DNA from: Plakobranchus ocellatus
Taxonomy: Eukaryota > Mollusca > Gastropoda > Plakobranchidae
Direction of reading: 5' to 3'
Length of the DNA: 30,253 nucleotides
Assembly (NCBI GenBank): GCA_019648995.1
Contig: BLXT01002947.1
Coordinates: forward strand, 186,987-217,239
The translations under genes and the position numbers were made by a program. Under the pieces are notes generated by a model. That model saw only the letters and a list, made by a program, of their open reading frames with translations. It ran no database searches and was not told the origin of the DNA. This document shows, piece after piece, positions 1 through 10,795 of this stretch (the first letter of the stretch is position 1; each line of letters starts with the position of its first letter).

Positions 1-870
1 CCAAAAAAAAAAGAAAAAAAAAACACACACACACAAACACTTAAATTAATTTGATGAAGCTAGAGTATTTCTAAAACTAAACAACTAAAAAGGTAAATCT
101 TTAATAGCCTAAAAATGTTGGACAACAAAATTTACCATAAAAAAGAACAGATAATAGCCAGAGGTGAATCACACTCCTTCAATAACAATTGTATCACAAG
201 GCAACAAATCAATATCAAGCAAAGTGAAATCATGAGCAAGAAGTTAACAACAATAACTAGCGAGGATTGAGGCTTAAAACTGCCTCCTAGCCCATTAAAT
301 ACGTGTGCGTATAAAACTACTCACTCTCTCTCACACACACAGGGGCAGGGCAGCCATGCATGTCTAGTTTATTCTGCCCCGTGAGCAGCATGGATTTTGT
401 AAGGAAGTAAAACAACAAAGACTACGAAGGAATCGACAAACTGTGAAGAGATGTGTACATCTTAGTGCAAAAAACAAAAGTACTAGCAATTAAAAGGTTA
501 GGGATCCATCACTAGTTTGGAGAGATAGATAGGCATGGCTGGATGACTGAGTTAGCAGAAGAAAGGGGGAGGAGATGGAGGAAAGAGAAGAGAGGGGGAT
601 AGGGCTACAACAGAGAGGAGCAGTAGAAGGACGAGAGGATAAAGAAGAGGTGAGGTGGAAGGGATGGAGACATAAGACTGAGACAGTGAATTTGTCAGAG
701 AATGAGACCAGACTGTACAAAGTCTGGTTTAAAACATAAACATTAGCAATCGTCTTCTTTTGCTCATGTCCTCTCAAGCACAAACATGGCCTACATGTAC
801 TATAGTGTTGAATCCTTCAGTTTCAGAAAAAAAAGAACATGAGCAGTTGCAGGCAAGACAAATACACACA
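1..870. other. Gene-free AT-rich stretch with short low-complexity tracts
   Basis: There is poly-A and a CA run near 3-36 and another CA/CT-type run near 319-342. Between about 555 and 690 the + strand is strongly purine-rich (GGA/GAA mixtures). The 97-codon minus-strand frame at 490-783 is the pyrimidine shadow of this tract and is not called as a gene. Confidence 0.6.
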
Positions 871-1070
871 ATTGCATATGTATGCTCTAAAGTCCACCCA
901 TAAGTATACACACAATTGCATATGTATGCTCTAAAGACCACCCATAAGTATACACACAATTGCATATGTATGCTCTAAAGACCACCCATAAGTATACACA
1001 CAAGTGCATATGTATGCTCTAAAGACCACCCATAAGTATACACACAATTGCATATGTATGCTCCACAGTA
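871..1070. repeat. 44-bp tandem repeat, about 4.5 copies
   Basis: The word ATTGCATATGTATGCT starts at 871, 915, 959, (as AGTGCATATG) 1003, and 1047, an exact 44-base period. The unit also contains CTAAAGACCACCCATAAGTA. The copies are nearly identical, so the array is young; the last copy is partial. Open frames here follow from the repeat. Confidence 0.95.
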
Positions 1071-2513
1071 CATGTAAGTGAAAATACCCACCTGTTAGAC
1101 AACAAGCCCTATAAAGATTAACAATGGAAAAAAAGGCTGAAGCTAAAGCCATATGAACCTCACAAGGGCCATCACAGTACAGAAGAATCTTCTTTTATTG
1201 ATCAAGGAAGGAGGGAGAAAATCTAAACAACCTTACACAATTTTTACAAGCTTACATTAATTTCTTTCTTGACATTTCAAATACTTAAATGACGTATATA
1301 TATCTATGTGTATACATTAAAATTAATACTCATTGATTTGCATCACAAAGAATCATAAAATTTCAAGACCTTACAAAGTGGTACTAAAGAATTAGCAACA
1401 TTTAAATAAAATATCGAGAGAATATAGAAAAAAAAATTCAAAAAAACAAAAAAAAGGATGACATAACATTTGTAGATTACATAAAAAAGGGAATATATTC
1501 CCCAATCCATCAACATTTACACTACAAAATTTTTTACCAACCATTCAATAATTTCAGAATGATAATAATATCTTTTATACCGAGCAGTAAGCAGCAGCAG
1601 ATAGATTCTATATTCTGTTGATCATGATCAGCAGAGTTTATCTGAGTAATTTAGAGAGCAATCTATAACCTTGTTAATTATAACACACAATTTATTAGGC
1701 ATTATCAGACCTGCCAACCCCAAATTGTGTTCACAGGAATATTCACCTCTACTCACAGGAATTTAGAGTCTCACAGGAATATGTCAGTACAATTAAATGT
1801 GCATGGCTAAATCGTACTACACCTTAATTACATACTTATGTAAACTGAACATGGTAGAGACATATGATATGAAACTATAATCTTGTATATCATCACCCCC
1901 AAAAAAGGGGGAAAAAAAGAAAGAAGATCTTACTTTTGGTGTATCATAGAGATTAATTTGTAGAAAATTAATCTTAAGTCGGCTACCAGACTGTAGACAA
2001 GAGCTGGATCTTCTGGTTGACAGCTGTTAGAACCCCTGTATTATTGTGACCAGATTTAGCGAACCTGAGATAGCAGTCTCATTTTTTATTAAAGCTTGAT
2101 TAGTTTAGCTCTGCAGCAGCTGTACACCAGTTTGCATTTCAGGGTTACTCAATTACGCAACTTTACCTCTTCTGCCAATAACTATAAATTACCTCCTCCT
2201 GTTTGCAATTAAAAATTCAATACTAATTTCTAAACTTATTTTTAAACCAGAAATGAGGAAACCAAGTCTTGGGATCCATTAGAATTAATGGGGAAGAAAA
2301 ATAAAGTATATTTAAAAGATAGGACAAAACAGTTGTTTCCCCGAGGCCTAAAATTAATCCATACTTGTTTACAAATCTATGCCTACATTCATGTATTAAT
2401 TCTACCCACAGTTCAAATTCAGGGTGAAGCAAGGACCTCCGCCTAGGATTTAAACTTGTTAAGCTTCAATAGACCGGAGCAAACAGGATAATTTAAACAA
2501 TTTAATTTGTAAA
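1071..2513. other. Gene-free AT-rich stretch with one hAT-like repeat end
   Basis: No coding sequence is supported. It contains A/T homopolymers and, at 1706-1780, a repeat terminus (CAGACCTGCCAACCCC followed by three TCACAGGAAT words) described separately. Confidence 0.6.
1706..1780 (+). mobile_element. hAT-like repeat terminus with three subterminal words
   Basis: CAGACCTGCCAACCCCAAA begins at 1706. TCACAGGAAT then recurs at 1731, 1753 and 1771. Related termini occur on the opposite strand at 28588 and 29540 (shared CTGCCAACCCCAAA). A second end for this copy was not found, so it may be truncated. Assignment to hAT rests only on the CAG start and general style. Confidence 0.4.
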
Positions 2514-2514
2514 T

Positions 2515-3086
2515 ATGCTTTCTTCCTGGCAGTACAAACTGCAAACAGTAAATACAACAATACTGTTGGGGAACTTTGTGCTTTCTTCCTGGCAGTACAA
2601 ACTGCACACAGTAAAAACAACAATACTGTTGGGGAACTTTGTGCTTTCTTCCTGGCGGTACAAACTGCAAACAGTAAAAACAACAATACTGTTGGGGAAC
2701 TTTGTGCTTTCTCCCTGAGTGTACAAACTGCACACAGGAAATACAACAATACTGTTGGGAACTTTGTGCTTTCTTACTGGCAGTACAAACTGCCCACAGG
2801 AAATACAACAATACTGTTGGGGAACTTTGTGCTTTCTCCCTGAGTGTACAAACTGCACACAGGAAATACAACAATACTGTTGGGGAACTTTGTGCTTTCT
2901 TCCTGAGTGTACAAACTGCACACAGGAAAAACAACAATACTGTTGGGGAACTTTGTGCTTTCTCCCTGAGTGTACAAACTGCACACAGGAAATACAACAA
3001 TACTGTTGGGGAACTTTGTGCTTTCTTCCTGGCAGTACAAACTGCACACAGGAAATACAACACTGCTATTGGGGAACTTTGTGCGC
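2515..3086. repeat. 63-bp minisatellite, about 9 copies
   Basis: The marker CTTTCTTCCTGGC or variant starts at 2518, 2581, 2644, 2707, 2769, 2832, 2895, 2958 and 3021, with a last partial unit at 3084. The period is 63, with one 62-base copy (2707-2768) that lacks a G in GTTGGGG. Two variants alternate: one with TGGCAGTACAAACTGC, one with TGAGTGTACAAACTGC. Because 63 is divisible by three, open frames cross the array on both strands with repeating peptides; these are not genes. Confidence 0.97.
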
Positions 3087-4650
3087 TGTGATAAAAAACC
3101 AAAGTGGAAAAACAGTATTGAAAGTTCAGTGTATAAATATTTAAAAGCAGATTCTAATTGATTTTCAGAAAATACAAAAGATTTTGAATCAGACTGCCAG
3201 AGACTGAATGTAAACTTAAATCGCTTCCCATGCATACACACTCATGAGTGTAGATCTCAATATCACTCAATAAACCTTGACCAATTTTCTAGATCAGTAG
3301 ATTAGATCTTACCTCCAGTCTAGAAGAAGACGAAAATGAGCCCTCAATCAATTGTCATAATTATCAGGTATAGATCTTCTCTTTTTGACACTAGTCTCAG
3401 AAAAATTGTTCTTAACATTTGGCCCATGGCAATGAACAAAAGACTAAGCCTATTAACTTAAGATCAAGTGCAGGACCCAGAAAGAGGGGGGTTCTGGGGT
3501 CCATTTGGGTTACCCGCTCAAATTTTGACTGTGGGTAGTTTTATAAAGTTTGACCAATTTGTAATCATCTGAATAGTTTTGAGGCCTAAATTCAAAATTC
3601 AAAATCGCTACCTCCAAGAGAGTTCACAAATTTTCAAGAAAATGTGTAAAATTTTGTTTTTTATGCTACCCCTTGAACAAGACAGGAATATTATAAACCA
3701 ATGGAAAGGTTACAATCTCAGCCTCCCTATTGATGCAACAAGAACAAACATATATGGACATCCAAATTTAGACAAATTTTTCCAAGAAGCTCCATTCATA
3801 ACCATTACCATATATGGAGCGTCTGTCCTAAAGCCACGTCAATTTTGCATGTGGAGATTTCCGACTCCTTAGTTTGTGCTTGTCCGTCAGCTCCACCAGT
3901 ACAATGAGGTCATGGCAAAGCTCTGATGTCACAGTTGATCCCATGGTCACCCGTTCTTATGCTACTTTGTATATAGCGCTTTGTTGACTTTTGGTGAAAC
4001 TTTCAGCCAGTTTAGTGCGTGAGTGACCGCCAGCATGAATTGGACGTAAGAAAATGGCCAAAAGGAGATGGATGCAAGGAAAAGCCCTTAGGGCTAGACA
4101 GGAAGAGCTTGAGAGAGCTAAAAGAGGCCCGTCATATGGAGCTGGCATTATATCAAAAATACTGTTGCTCAGACTCTCTTGACCGTTTTCTCAAAATGAA
4201 TTTTTTTTTTCCTCAGACAATTGCTCTTATATCTGAGGTGTTTTTCATTCAGTTTGTCTGAAACCATATAAGTTTCAGGGCTATAAAGGTAGAAAGATAC
4301 TTATTTGAGAGCAAGGCAGTAGAGTCTTCAGAGAAGAAAACCCCCTTAGGCAAGTGTTTTGGCCCTAAGCTTCTTACATTACAAGGGGGCCGGGCCACAC
4401 CAAGGTCATGGAGGTTTAAAAAAAAATTGATATCTTATAAATTTGATTCCGGAGTTATAAGACTTCGAAAACTATGTTCGGAGAGAAAACAAGCAGAGAG
4501 GAGTTTATTACTGCTAGGTCCTCTGTAATGGTACACATCTCAAAATGCTTGCAGTCTGAACAATTCTCGACAAAGGTTTTGAAAAAAGTCTTCAATCCAG
4601 GCAGTTATGTAAATACATGTGTTCTGCATACTGAATTACTATCCAAAGCT
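3087..4650. other. Gene-free stretch, unidentified
   Basis: It is unique-looking AT-rich sequence. A slightly GC-richer block at 3460-4130 may be an old dispersed repeat but shows no clear ends. A 42-codon frame at 4054-4182 has a Lys/Arg/Glu-rich protein-like translation and is mentioned among the findings. No gene is supported. Confidence 0.5.
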
Positions 4651-4700
4651 CAGGGATGCCCTCTGCCTTTGAAAAAAAAACATGAACTTTTTGCATGACT
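4651..4700 (+). mobile_element. Partial copy of the CAGGGATGCC MITE
   Basis: CAGGGATGCC at 4651 is followed by GCCTTTGAAAAAAAAACATGAAC. This matches, with a few changes, the first ~40 bases of the complete element at 9140-9294. No matching right end (GGCATCCCTG) was found nearby, so the copy appears truncated or diverged. Confidence 0.5.
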
Positions 4701-5023
4701 CTGAATATTTTGAAACCAACCAAATATGCACAATAAAAAAGCAAACAAACAAAACCGTGACAATAATGCTTGGCCTAGGCTTAACTCCAGTTTGCTCCCC
4801 TCACGGAAAATAAAAAAAAAATGGGCGAGCCGTACTTCATAAAATGTTAACTCCATAGGCATTGCATCAACTATGCTACTTCTGGGTTACACGTGTTAGC
4901 CAGCAGACAGCCCAAGTGTCTTGAGTTCTTGATTGGCTGTACTGTGGCCTGCACTGTCCCATGCTAGAAACTTGGCACACAGAACTGTGCAGGAATCTAT
5001 TGAAGCTTCAGAGCTGCCATATG

Positions 5024-5079
5024 TGGCCCTTGACCAGGCATGGGTCAAGTCAAACTTGGCCCTTGACCAGGCATGGGTC
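5024..5079. repeat. Short direct repeat of 23 bp
   Basis: TGGCCCTTGACCAGGCATGG and the next three bases (GTC) occur identically at 5024-5046 and 5057-5079, a 33-base period. This is a two-copy tandem duplication of recent look. Confidence 0.85.
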
Positions 5080-8000
5080 TCAGACATAGACATCTTAATT
5101 CAAAAAAAACAAAAAAAAGAGTTTGTAAATAATTGGCAAGGGTAAAGTTGCAGTCTTGAAATGATTCAACATGATCTGAACCCTACCACGGGTTTGCAAA
5201 TCTCCTTCTCCATTTTCTTCTCACTTAACTGGCTTCATGGTCAAACTCATTTGTTTCAACAGATTTCTACAATCTACCGCAGTCATACAATCAGCATGCA
5301 ATGCAGTTTCCAAGCAATGCAAGTCAGAACAAAAAGCCGAATGTGAGACTTACACTACATAAAACATGGATGGCATTCATAAGTTCCTAAATTTAAAAAA
5401 TTTTAGAACAATTAAATAACAAAGAAAGAACTGTAAATTCTCCTTTGTCCTTTAAGCTGACCAAATAAGCTTAGAAAGAGTATGAAAATATGGAGACAAA
5501 GTAAAATTACGGCAATAAATGCAATATTAAGTGTCAATATCTAACTGGGTAAAAGATTGCAAAAACAGACCACGGCCATAATATTCATCATGAAAAAAAG
5601 TTAAGAGCCACAATAAAATCAAGAGACTGGATTTAAGTTTTGCCAGAAGATGAAAAAATCCCTTCACTCAAAACAATCTCAACACAAAAGGTGGCAAAAC
5701 AAGAGGCAGATATTGTGCACTAACTAAGCACTATACATCTATGTTCAATGACAGATACCTAGACTTAAAGGTTGTGGGTGGGAAGGGTAAATATGGGATT
5801 GAAAAAAAAAAAAAAACGCTAAGGAAAGAAGAGTGTGCAAGAAGTATGAGACTTGTAAAACCATAACATGATCTACAATAAAATATAAACATACTGACAG
5901 CTGGTAAATATCTGGATCTTTAAGTTTTAGGTGATAAAAGAAAAAAATAATTATTTTCATTCTGTAAGTTTCAGCTGGCTAAATTCTCCACAATTATTTG
6001 GACAATTAATCACACTTATAAATTTAACCTGTTTGAGCCAAAAATTCAAATTTCAATGAAAGAGAAGCTTTAAAAAAAAGAATGAATAATTTGACATTGA
6101 CATATTTGGTTAAACAGAAGTTATGATGTGATTTTCACTGAAATATCTTTCACTCCTTGCCGTTTCTTTTTTCATTCTTGTATGCACACTTGCAGACACA
6201 TCTTACCATTTAAAATAATTTTTTTTTTCTTTTAGTAACAGGAGTGCATTTCACTTGAGTAGCATCCATCTACTATTCTATAATTTGCAATGTCAACTAA
6301 GTGTTTGTCTACAAAAAATGTGAAGCTGTAGTTTTTTTTTTTAGTTTTTTTTTTTTTTTGTAACAGACTTGTCCCAAAAGTCACTGCACAATAACTTTAG
6401 ATATTACTTTACTGGCTTGTGTTTTCTATTCTAAATCTCACACACAATTAACCATTCTCTCAATTAGATCTTACAAAATTCTACATGCCACTTTAACAGG
6501 ACACAGTCTTCAAAAGCTAATTTAGGTCCAGAATTGCGATTTTTACCATTGCACATTTTATCCTGATTACTCTAGTTTATGAAGACTTCAAACTTTAATT
6601 CTCTTGCTAGAGCAGTTCTAGAGCCACAAACAGAGACAGTTATGAGAGAGAAATTTTACATAAAAAGAAACCTGGAAAAAAAAAACCAAGAAGAAGAAAA
6701 GCAGCATGTTTAGCCTGGCCGAGATTCAGCATAGCCACTGTAAGTGCAGCAGAGAGGAGATTCACCAAAATGTAATCGTGTAATATGGAATGAATCAAAT
6801 ACAACATGACATTCATTTGAATCAGTTCAAACTTAACCAATTCCAAGATTAATCCTCCTCTTTGAAATTTGATTGTGGCTTCTTTTGTTTATAATTCTAA
6901 ATAAATATATCACTATTTTTCCAATACAAAAATGATTGTGAATACTTGCTCTTCATTAAGACTTTTATCTTTCAATTTGGGCAATGTTATTGAACAACTA
7001 TTCAATATAATTGGACTCCTCATAGCGCTGCACATAACAATAAAAGCAAAGAAAATGAACCAGAGTTGTCTCAGTGAAAAAAACACAGTACATACCTTTT
7101 GTATCATTTGAAAAGGCTGTTGACACATATAAAAAAAATCAATATTTATAAAACTATTATTTTACTATTTTGACATTTTTAATGATATGCATGCAATCTA
7201 TAGCATCTATTTTCTGAGTTTGATGTCTGAAAAAGTATGATATGATTTTAACTGTATCATATATTCAAAAGCAACCAATTCTTTTAGAAAGATAAACAAA
7301 GTTCTGTTCAGTGCAATACATTTGTCCAATCCAGACTGAGACAATCGTTTGTGATGTTTTCAATAATAAGTAAGCTGACAATTTCTTCACTTCATGAATT
7401 AGTGCTAATGTGCTCAAAATACTCTCCTATAATGGGAATAAGTTATTAATTATTGTTCATCACTGAATGGCCCTCAGGACCACATTGTCAATTGGACAAG
7501 TAATCATCATAAAATAGAATTTGTTGTCAGAATTCACTCTCTTACATGTTGCCATTTTTACGAAAGCCCAGATGTTCATCTTTGCTCACCCTATGTTAGA
7601 TAGAGTACAGACACACCTTAAATCTAAATGAATATATAGTTTTTTCGGTAATAATAACAACGTTAACCTAATAAATGACACATCATTGAATGCATGCTTT
7701 ATTGCTTCAAATATAGAGTGATGTTAATACATAAAACCCTTCTTGTTGCATGTGAACAATTAGTGTTACAATATTTTCTTAAAAAAAAAAAAAAAATTTA
7801 TAATGATAGATAAACAATCATTAATTCTCATGCTATATAAGGAAAATGTTACAAATTGAATGGAAAATAAGGCACCAAATATGTGCAGCTCATGCTTAGA
7901 TTTGTGTGTCACTGTCTGTTCAATAACAAATTCAAACCTTCAGCATCATTGCAAGGGAAGCAAAATATTGTGTAGTTTATATTGTGTGTGAATGTCGAAA

Positions 8001-9105
8001 TGAGCTTTCTGATTTGTATGACCACACTCTTGCAGCACTCACTAGCAAGGGAAAGGACCAAATTCCACTGACCCAGTAATATATCTTGAAATTTTGACAC
8101 AGAGTATGAAAGGAGACTGGATTGGAGCTTAGAATCTGAAGTAAATAACATGTACATCTAAAGTTTGCACCTTTTACAAGGCTGAAAGTTTTTAGAAAAA
8201 TCAAGGCCATTTTATAAAAATGAGACTCAATTATCTTTGGTTTAAATCAAAATGGAGGCTGCCTGAACAGTGATAGAATTGCCCTATACCGAGTTCAATC
8301 AGCAGGAATGGATCTGATTGCTAGACTCGCACTCTTTCTTACCGTGGCTCTGCAAACCAGCAGGGAATAATTAACTGCAGCAAAATTTATCATTAGATTG
8401 CCATTGCCATTATAGAATAGTCACAAAATAGTTTTTGCAAAATACAAAAAAAAATTTTTTTTAGTTATAATGCCAGAAAAATCTCACAAGTGTGCATTTG
8501 ACTCAAGCAATCTTTTTTCCTCATTTTGAAATCCTCTGTGATCTTGTTGGATAATTTTAAAGTAAAAAAAAAACAAAACATTATATATATATGCCAACAT
8601 TTTTTCACTCAGTCAACTCTTGGTTTGACTTTGTTATTAAGGAAAAAAAAACAACTAACGAACTAAACCCCGAGCTGTTGAGCCTATGCTATACCCTGGT
8701 GCCTAGCAAAACTAGTTCAGAAAAAAAAATTGTAAAAAAATGTTTCTCCTCAATTCTCACACAATTTTGCATCATGTCAATTGAATGGAACGTTACAAAT
8801 TTGAAAACATTTATTGCAACTGACATTTTGTCTGTCTCAAAAATGGTGAAAAAAAAAGTCAACACAAAAAAAAAAAAAAAAAAAAAACATCTACACATTG
8901 TAAACATCAGAAAATAATGCAGAGTCATCTCAATCTAAACCTAATACACTATTGCTCTCACTATCAGAAAAGGTTATCATTTGAAAAGCTTTATTAGCAG
9001 TCGCTTCATAAAAAATCCGTAAACAATTATCCCTTGCATCAAATAAAACTACATAAGGACTGGAGAAGAAAAGGAAATGGTTATTTTTCCTTTGCTGGCA
9101 ACGAG
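5080..9105. other. About 4 kb with no gene seen
   Basis: It is strongly AT-rich with many A and T homopolymers (for example T runs near 6335-6360 and an A run near 8867-8887). Open frames here are short and made of low-complexity residues. No RNA gene or transposon end was recognised. Confidence 0.55.
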
Positions 9106-9139
9106 ATCACAACTATTGTGATAAATTCTCTATACTACT

Positions 9140-9294
9140 CAGGGATGCCAGTGGCCTCTGACAAAAAAGCAGGAAACTTGTATAGTAATAAAGAGTTTTC
9201 TCAAAGCTGTAGTAAAAGTATAATTGACTTTTGAGTAATAAAAATAAGGCAAAAAGTCAGAAATCCTGTTTAACTCGGAAAACTGGCATCCCTG
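9140..9294. mobile_element. 155-bp MITE with 13-bp perfect inverted ends
   Basis: CAGGGATGCCAGT at 9140-9152 is the exact reverse complement of ACTGGCATCCCTG at 9282-9294. ACTACT flanks both sides (9134-9139 and 9295-9300). The uninterrupted 93-bp units read TATACTACTAAGC with a single ACTACT, so the empty site is visible within the window. The element has no coding capacity. The CAGGG end suggests hAT, but that superfamily usually makes 8-bp target duplications and here at most 6 are seen, so the class is open. Confidence 0.9.
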
Positions 9295-9349
9295 ACTACT
9301 AAGCAAAGCCTAAGATGGCAAAAGATGCGATGTTCAGAGTGAACAAGTA

Positions 9350-10302
9350 CAGTAGACCTTGAATATAGCGAAATCGGCTGGAGTGAACTACACTTTCGTT
9401 ATAGCCAAGGTCGTTGTTAGAGAACAAAAAAAAAACTTCAGATTATCAATATTAAGTGGAGTTGGGGCCCTATTTATAGGATTGATGAGTCTACTGAAGT
9501 AAGCAAGCCACTATAAATACTCAGACAAAATTCCTCTCAGGCTGAAAGATTGACAATGGCTGAGCAAGTGACAAAATAGATTTGAAGGACAATATGATGT
9601 GCCAAAGTTCTTTATCACCATGATCAGGGCCCACACCCCACACGAGCAATGCCTAGCATTCATTATGCAGACCCTTGAGTGTTTACATGTATTCAGCCAA
9701 TCACGAGATGACCTATTGCGGTCAGATTAGATCTAGCGTCTACAGACAAAGGACTTGCAAAGACAAAGGTCCATGCAATAGGCCTGGAAGTCAATCCTGC
9801 TCCCCATCCTTAACATTCCCAGAGATTATGTCACCCCCCCCCCCCCTCTCATTCTCTCTCTCTCTCTCTCATGTACGCGAGCCCACACACACAGTCAAGC
9901 CACAGACTCCATGTAATGTTTACAGTACCGCCAGCTGAGTCATGCCTGCCCACCATGCACCCACTGCCCCCTCTCTCTTTCATTACTAACACACTACGCC
10001 ATGCGCCTTTGTGCAGGAGAGAATTTTATACTCCCCTCTAACCGTATATCACTCGATAGGCCTGGCCCAGCGCCACTGTTTTGGGCATCACGTGTATGAT
10101 TCAACTTTGCCAAGTTTTGAAGCTTTTTGGTTAGACATTTAATCATCCGTAGCTTTGTTACGCCTGAGGTCTGAATAGTCCTTGTTCGTAAAGGCAAGGG
10201 TTCGAATACTACATTTAATAAGAATAAAAAGCGTTCTAGTAAGTTCCTTCGTAACAACCGAGGCTTCGTAACGGCCGATGTTGTTATAATCAAGGTCTTC
10301 TG
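9350..10302. mobile_element. Non-autonomous pogo/Tigger-like element (953 bp)
   Basis: The left end is CAGTAGACCTTGAATATAGC (9350 on). The right end, reversed, is CAGAAGACCTTGATTATAAC. Both are flanked by TA (9348-9349 and 10303-10304), as expected for Tc1/mariner-pogo elements. A second matched inverted block lies inside: 9403-9424 against 10243-10264 reversed. CAGTAGACC with CGTTATAGCC is what I recall of Tigger/pogo family ends. The interior holds a 13-C run, a CT microsatellite and no transposase I can recognise; the 119-codon minus-strand frame is not transposase-like. It is inserted at the TA of CTAGTATAAAG in the 93-bp unit. Confidence 0.88.
9834..9870. repeat. C13 run followed by CT microsatellite
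   Basis: Thirteen C at 9834-9846 lead into alternating CT to about 9870, inside the pogo-like element. Confidence 0.9.
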
Positions 10303-10795
10303 TATAATTATAGATGTTAACTGTTGTGATAAATTCTCCATAATACTAAGCAAAGCCTAAGATTGCAAGGGGTGTGATGTTCAGAGTGAACTAGTATAAA
10401 GCTAAATGCTACAATTGTTGTGATAAATTCTCTATACTACTAAGCAAAGTCTAAGATGGCAGGGGTGTGATGTTCAGAGTGAACTAGTATAAAGCTAAAT
10501 GTTACAATTGTTGTGATAAATTCTCTATACTACTAAGCAGTCTAAGATAGCAAGGGGTGTGATGTTCAGAGTGAACTAGTATAAAGCTAAATGCTACAAT
10601 TGTTGTGATAAATTCTCTATACTACTAAGCAAAGCCTAAGATGGCAGGGGTGTGATGTTCAGAGTGAACTAGTATAAAGCTAAATGTTACAACTGTTGTG
10701 ATAAATTCTCTATACAACTAGGCAAAGCCTAAGATGGCAGGGGTGTGATGTTCAGAGTGAATAAGTATAAAGCTAGATGTCACAACTATTGTGAT

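Larger units (their letters stand above)
9106..10795. repeat. 93-bp tandem array interrupted by two transposons
   Basis: The word GTTGTGATAAATTCTC (or ATTGTGAT) starts at 10323, 10417, 10510, 10602, 10695 and 10788, a period of 92-94. Each unit also holds CTAAGATGGC and GATGTTCAGAGTGAAC. An isolated unit at the left begins at about 9106 but is broken at 9140 by a 155-bp element and at 9348 by a 953-bp element. Removing both insertions, with one copy of each target duplication, makes it continuous with the right-hand array. Confidence 0.93.

Noticed and set aside
2443-3241. Long open frames on both strands with repeating peptides
   Set aside because: They come from the 63-base minisatellite, whose period is divisible by three; no start, domain or splice support.
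8591-8928. Opposing frames of 108 and 79 codons
   Set aside because: Both depend on A/T homopolymers giving Lys or Phe runs; no domain or splice support.
10199-10209. GGTTCGAATAC, like the internal B box of a tRNA gene
   Set aside because: No matching A box or cloverleaf can be drawn around it; probably chance within the pogo-like element.
9994-10353. 119-codon minus-strand frame
   Set aside because: It spans the right end of the pogo-like element and the flanking array and shows no transposase motif.
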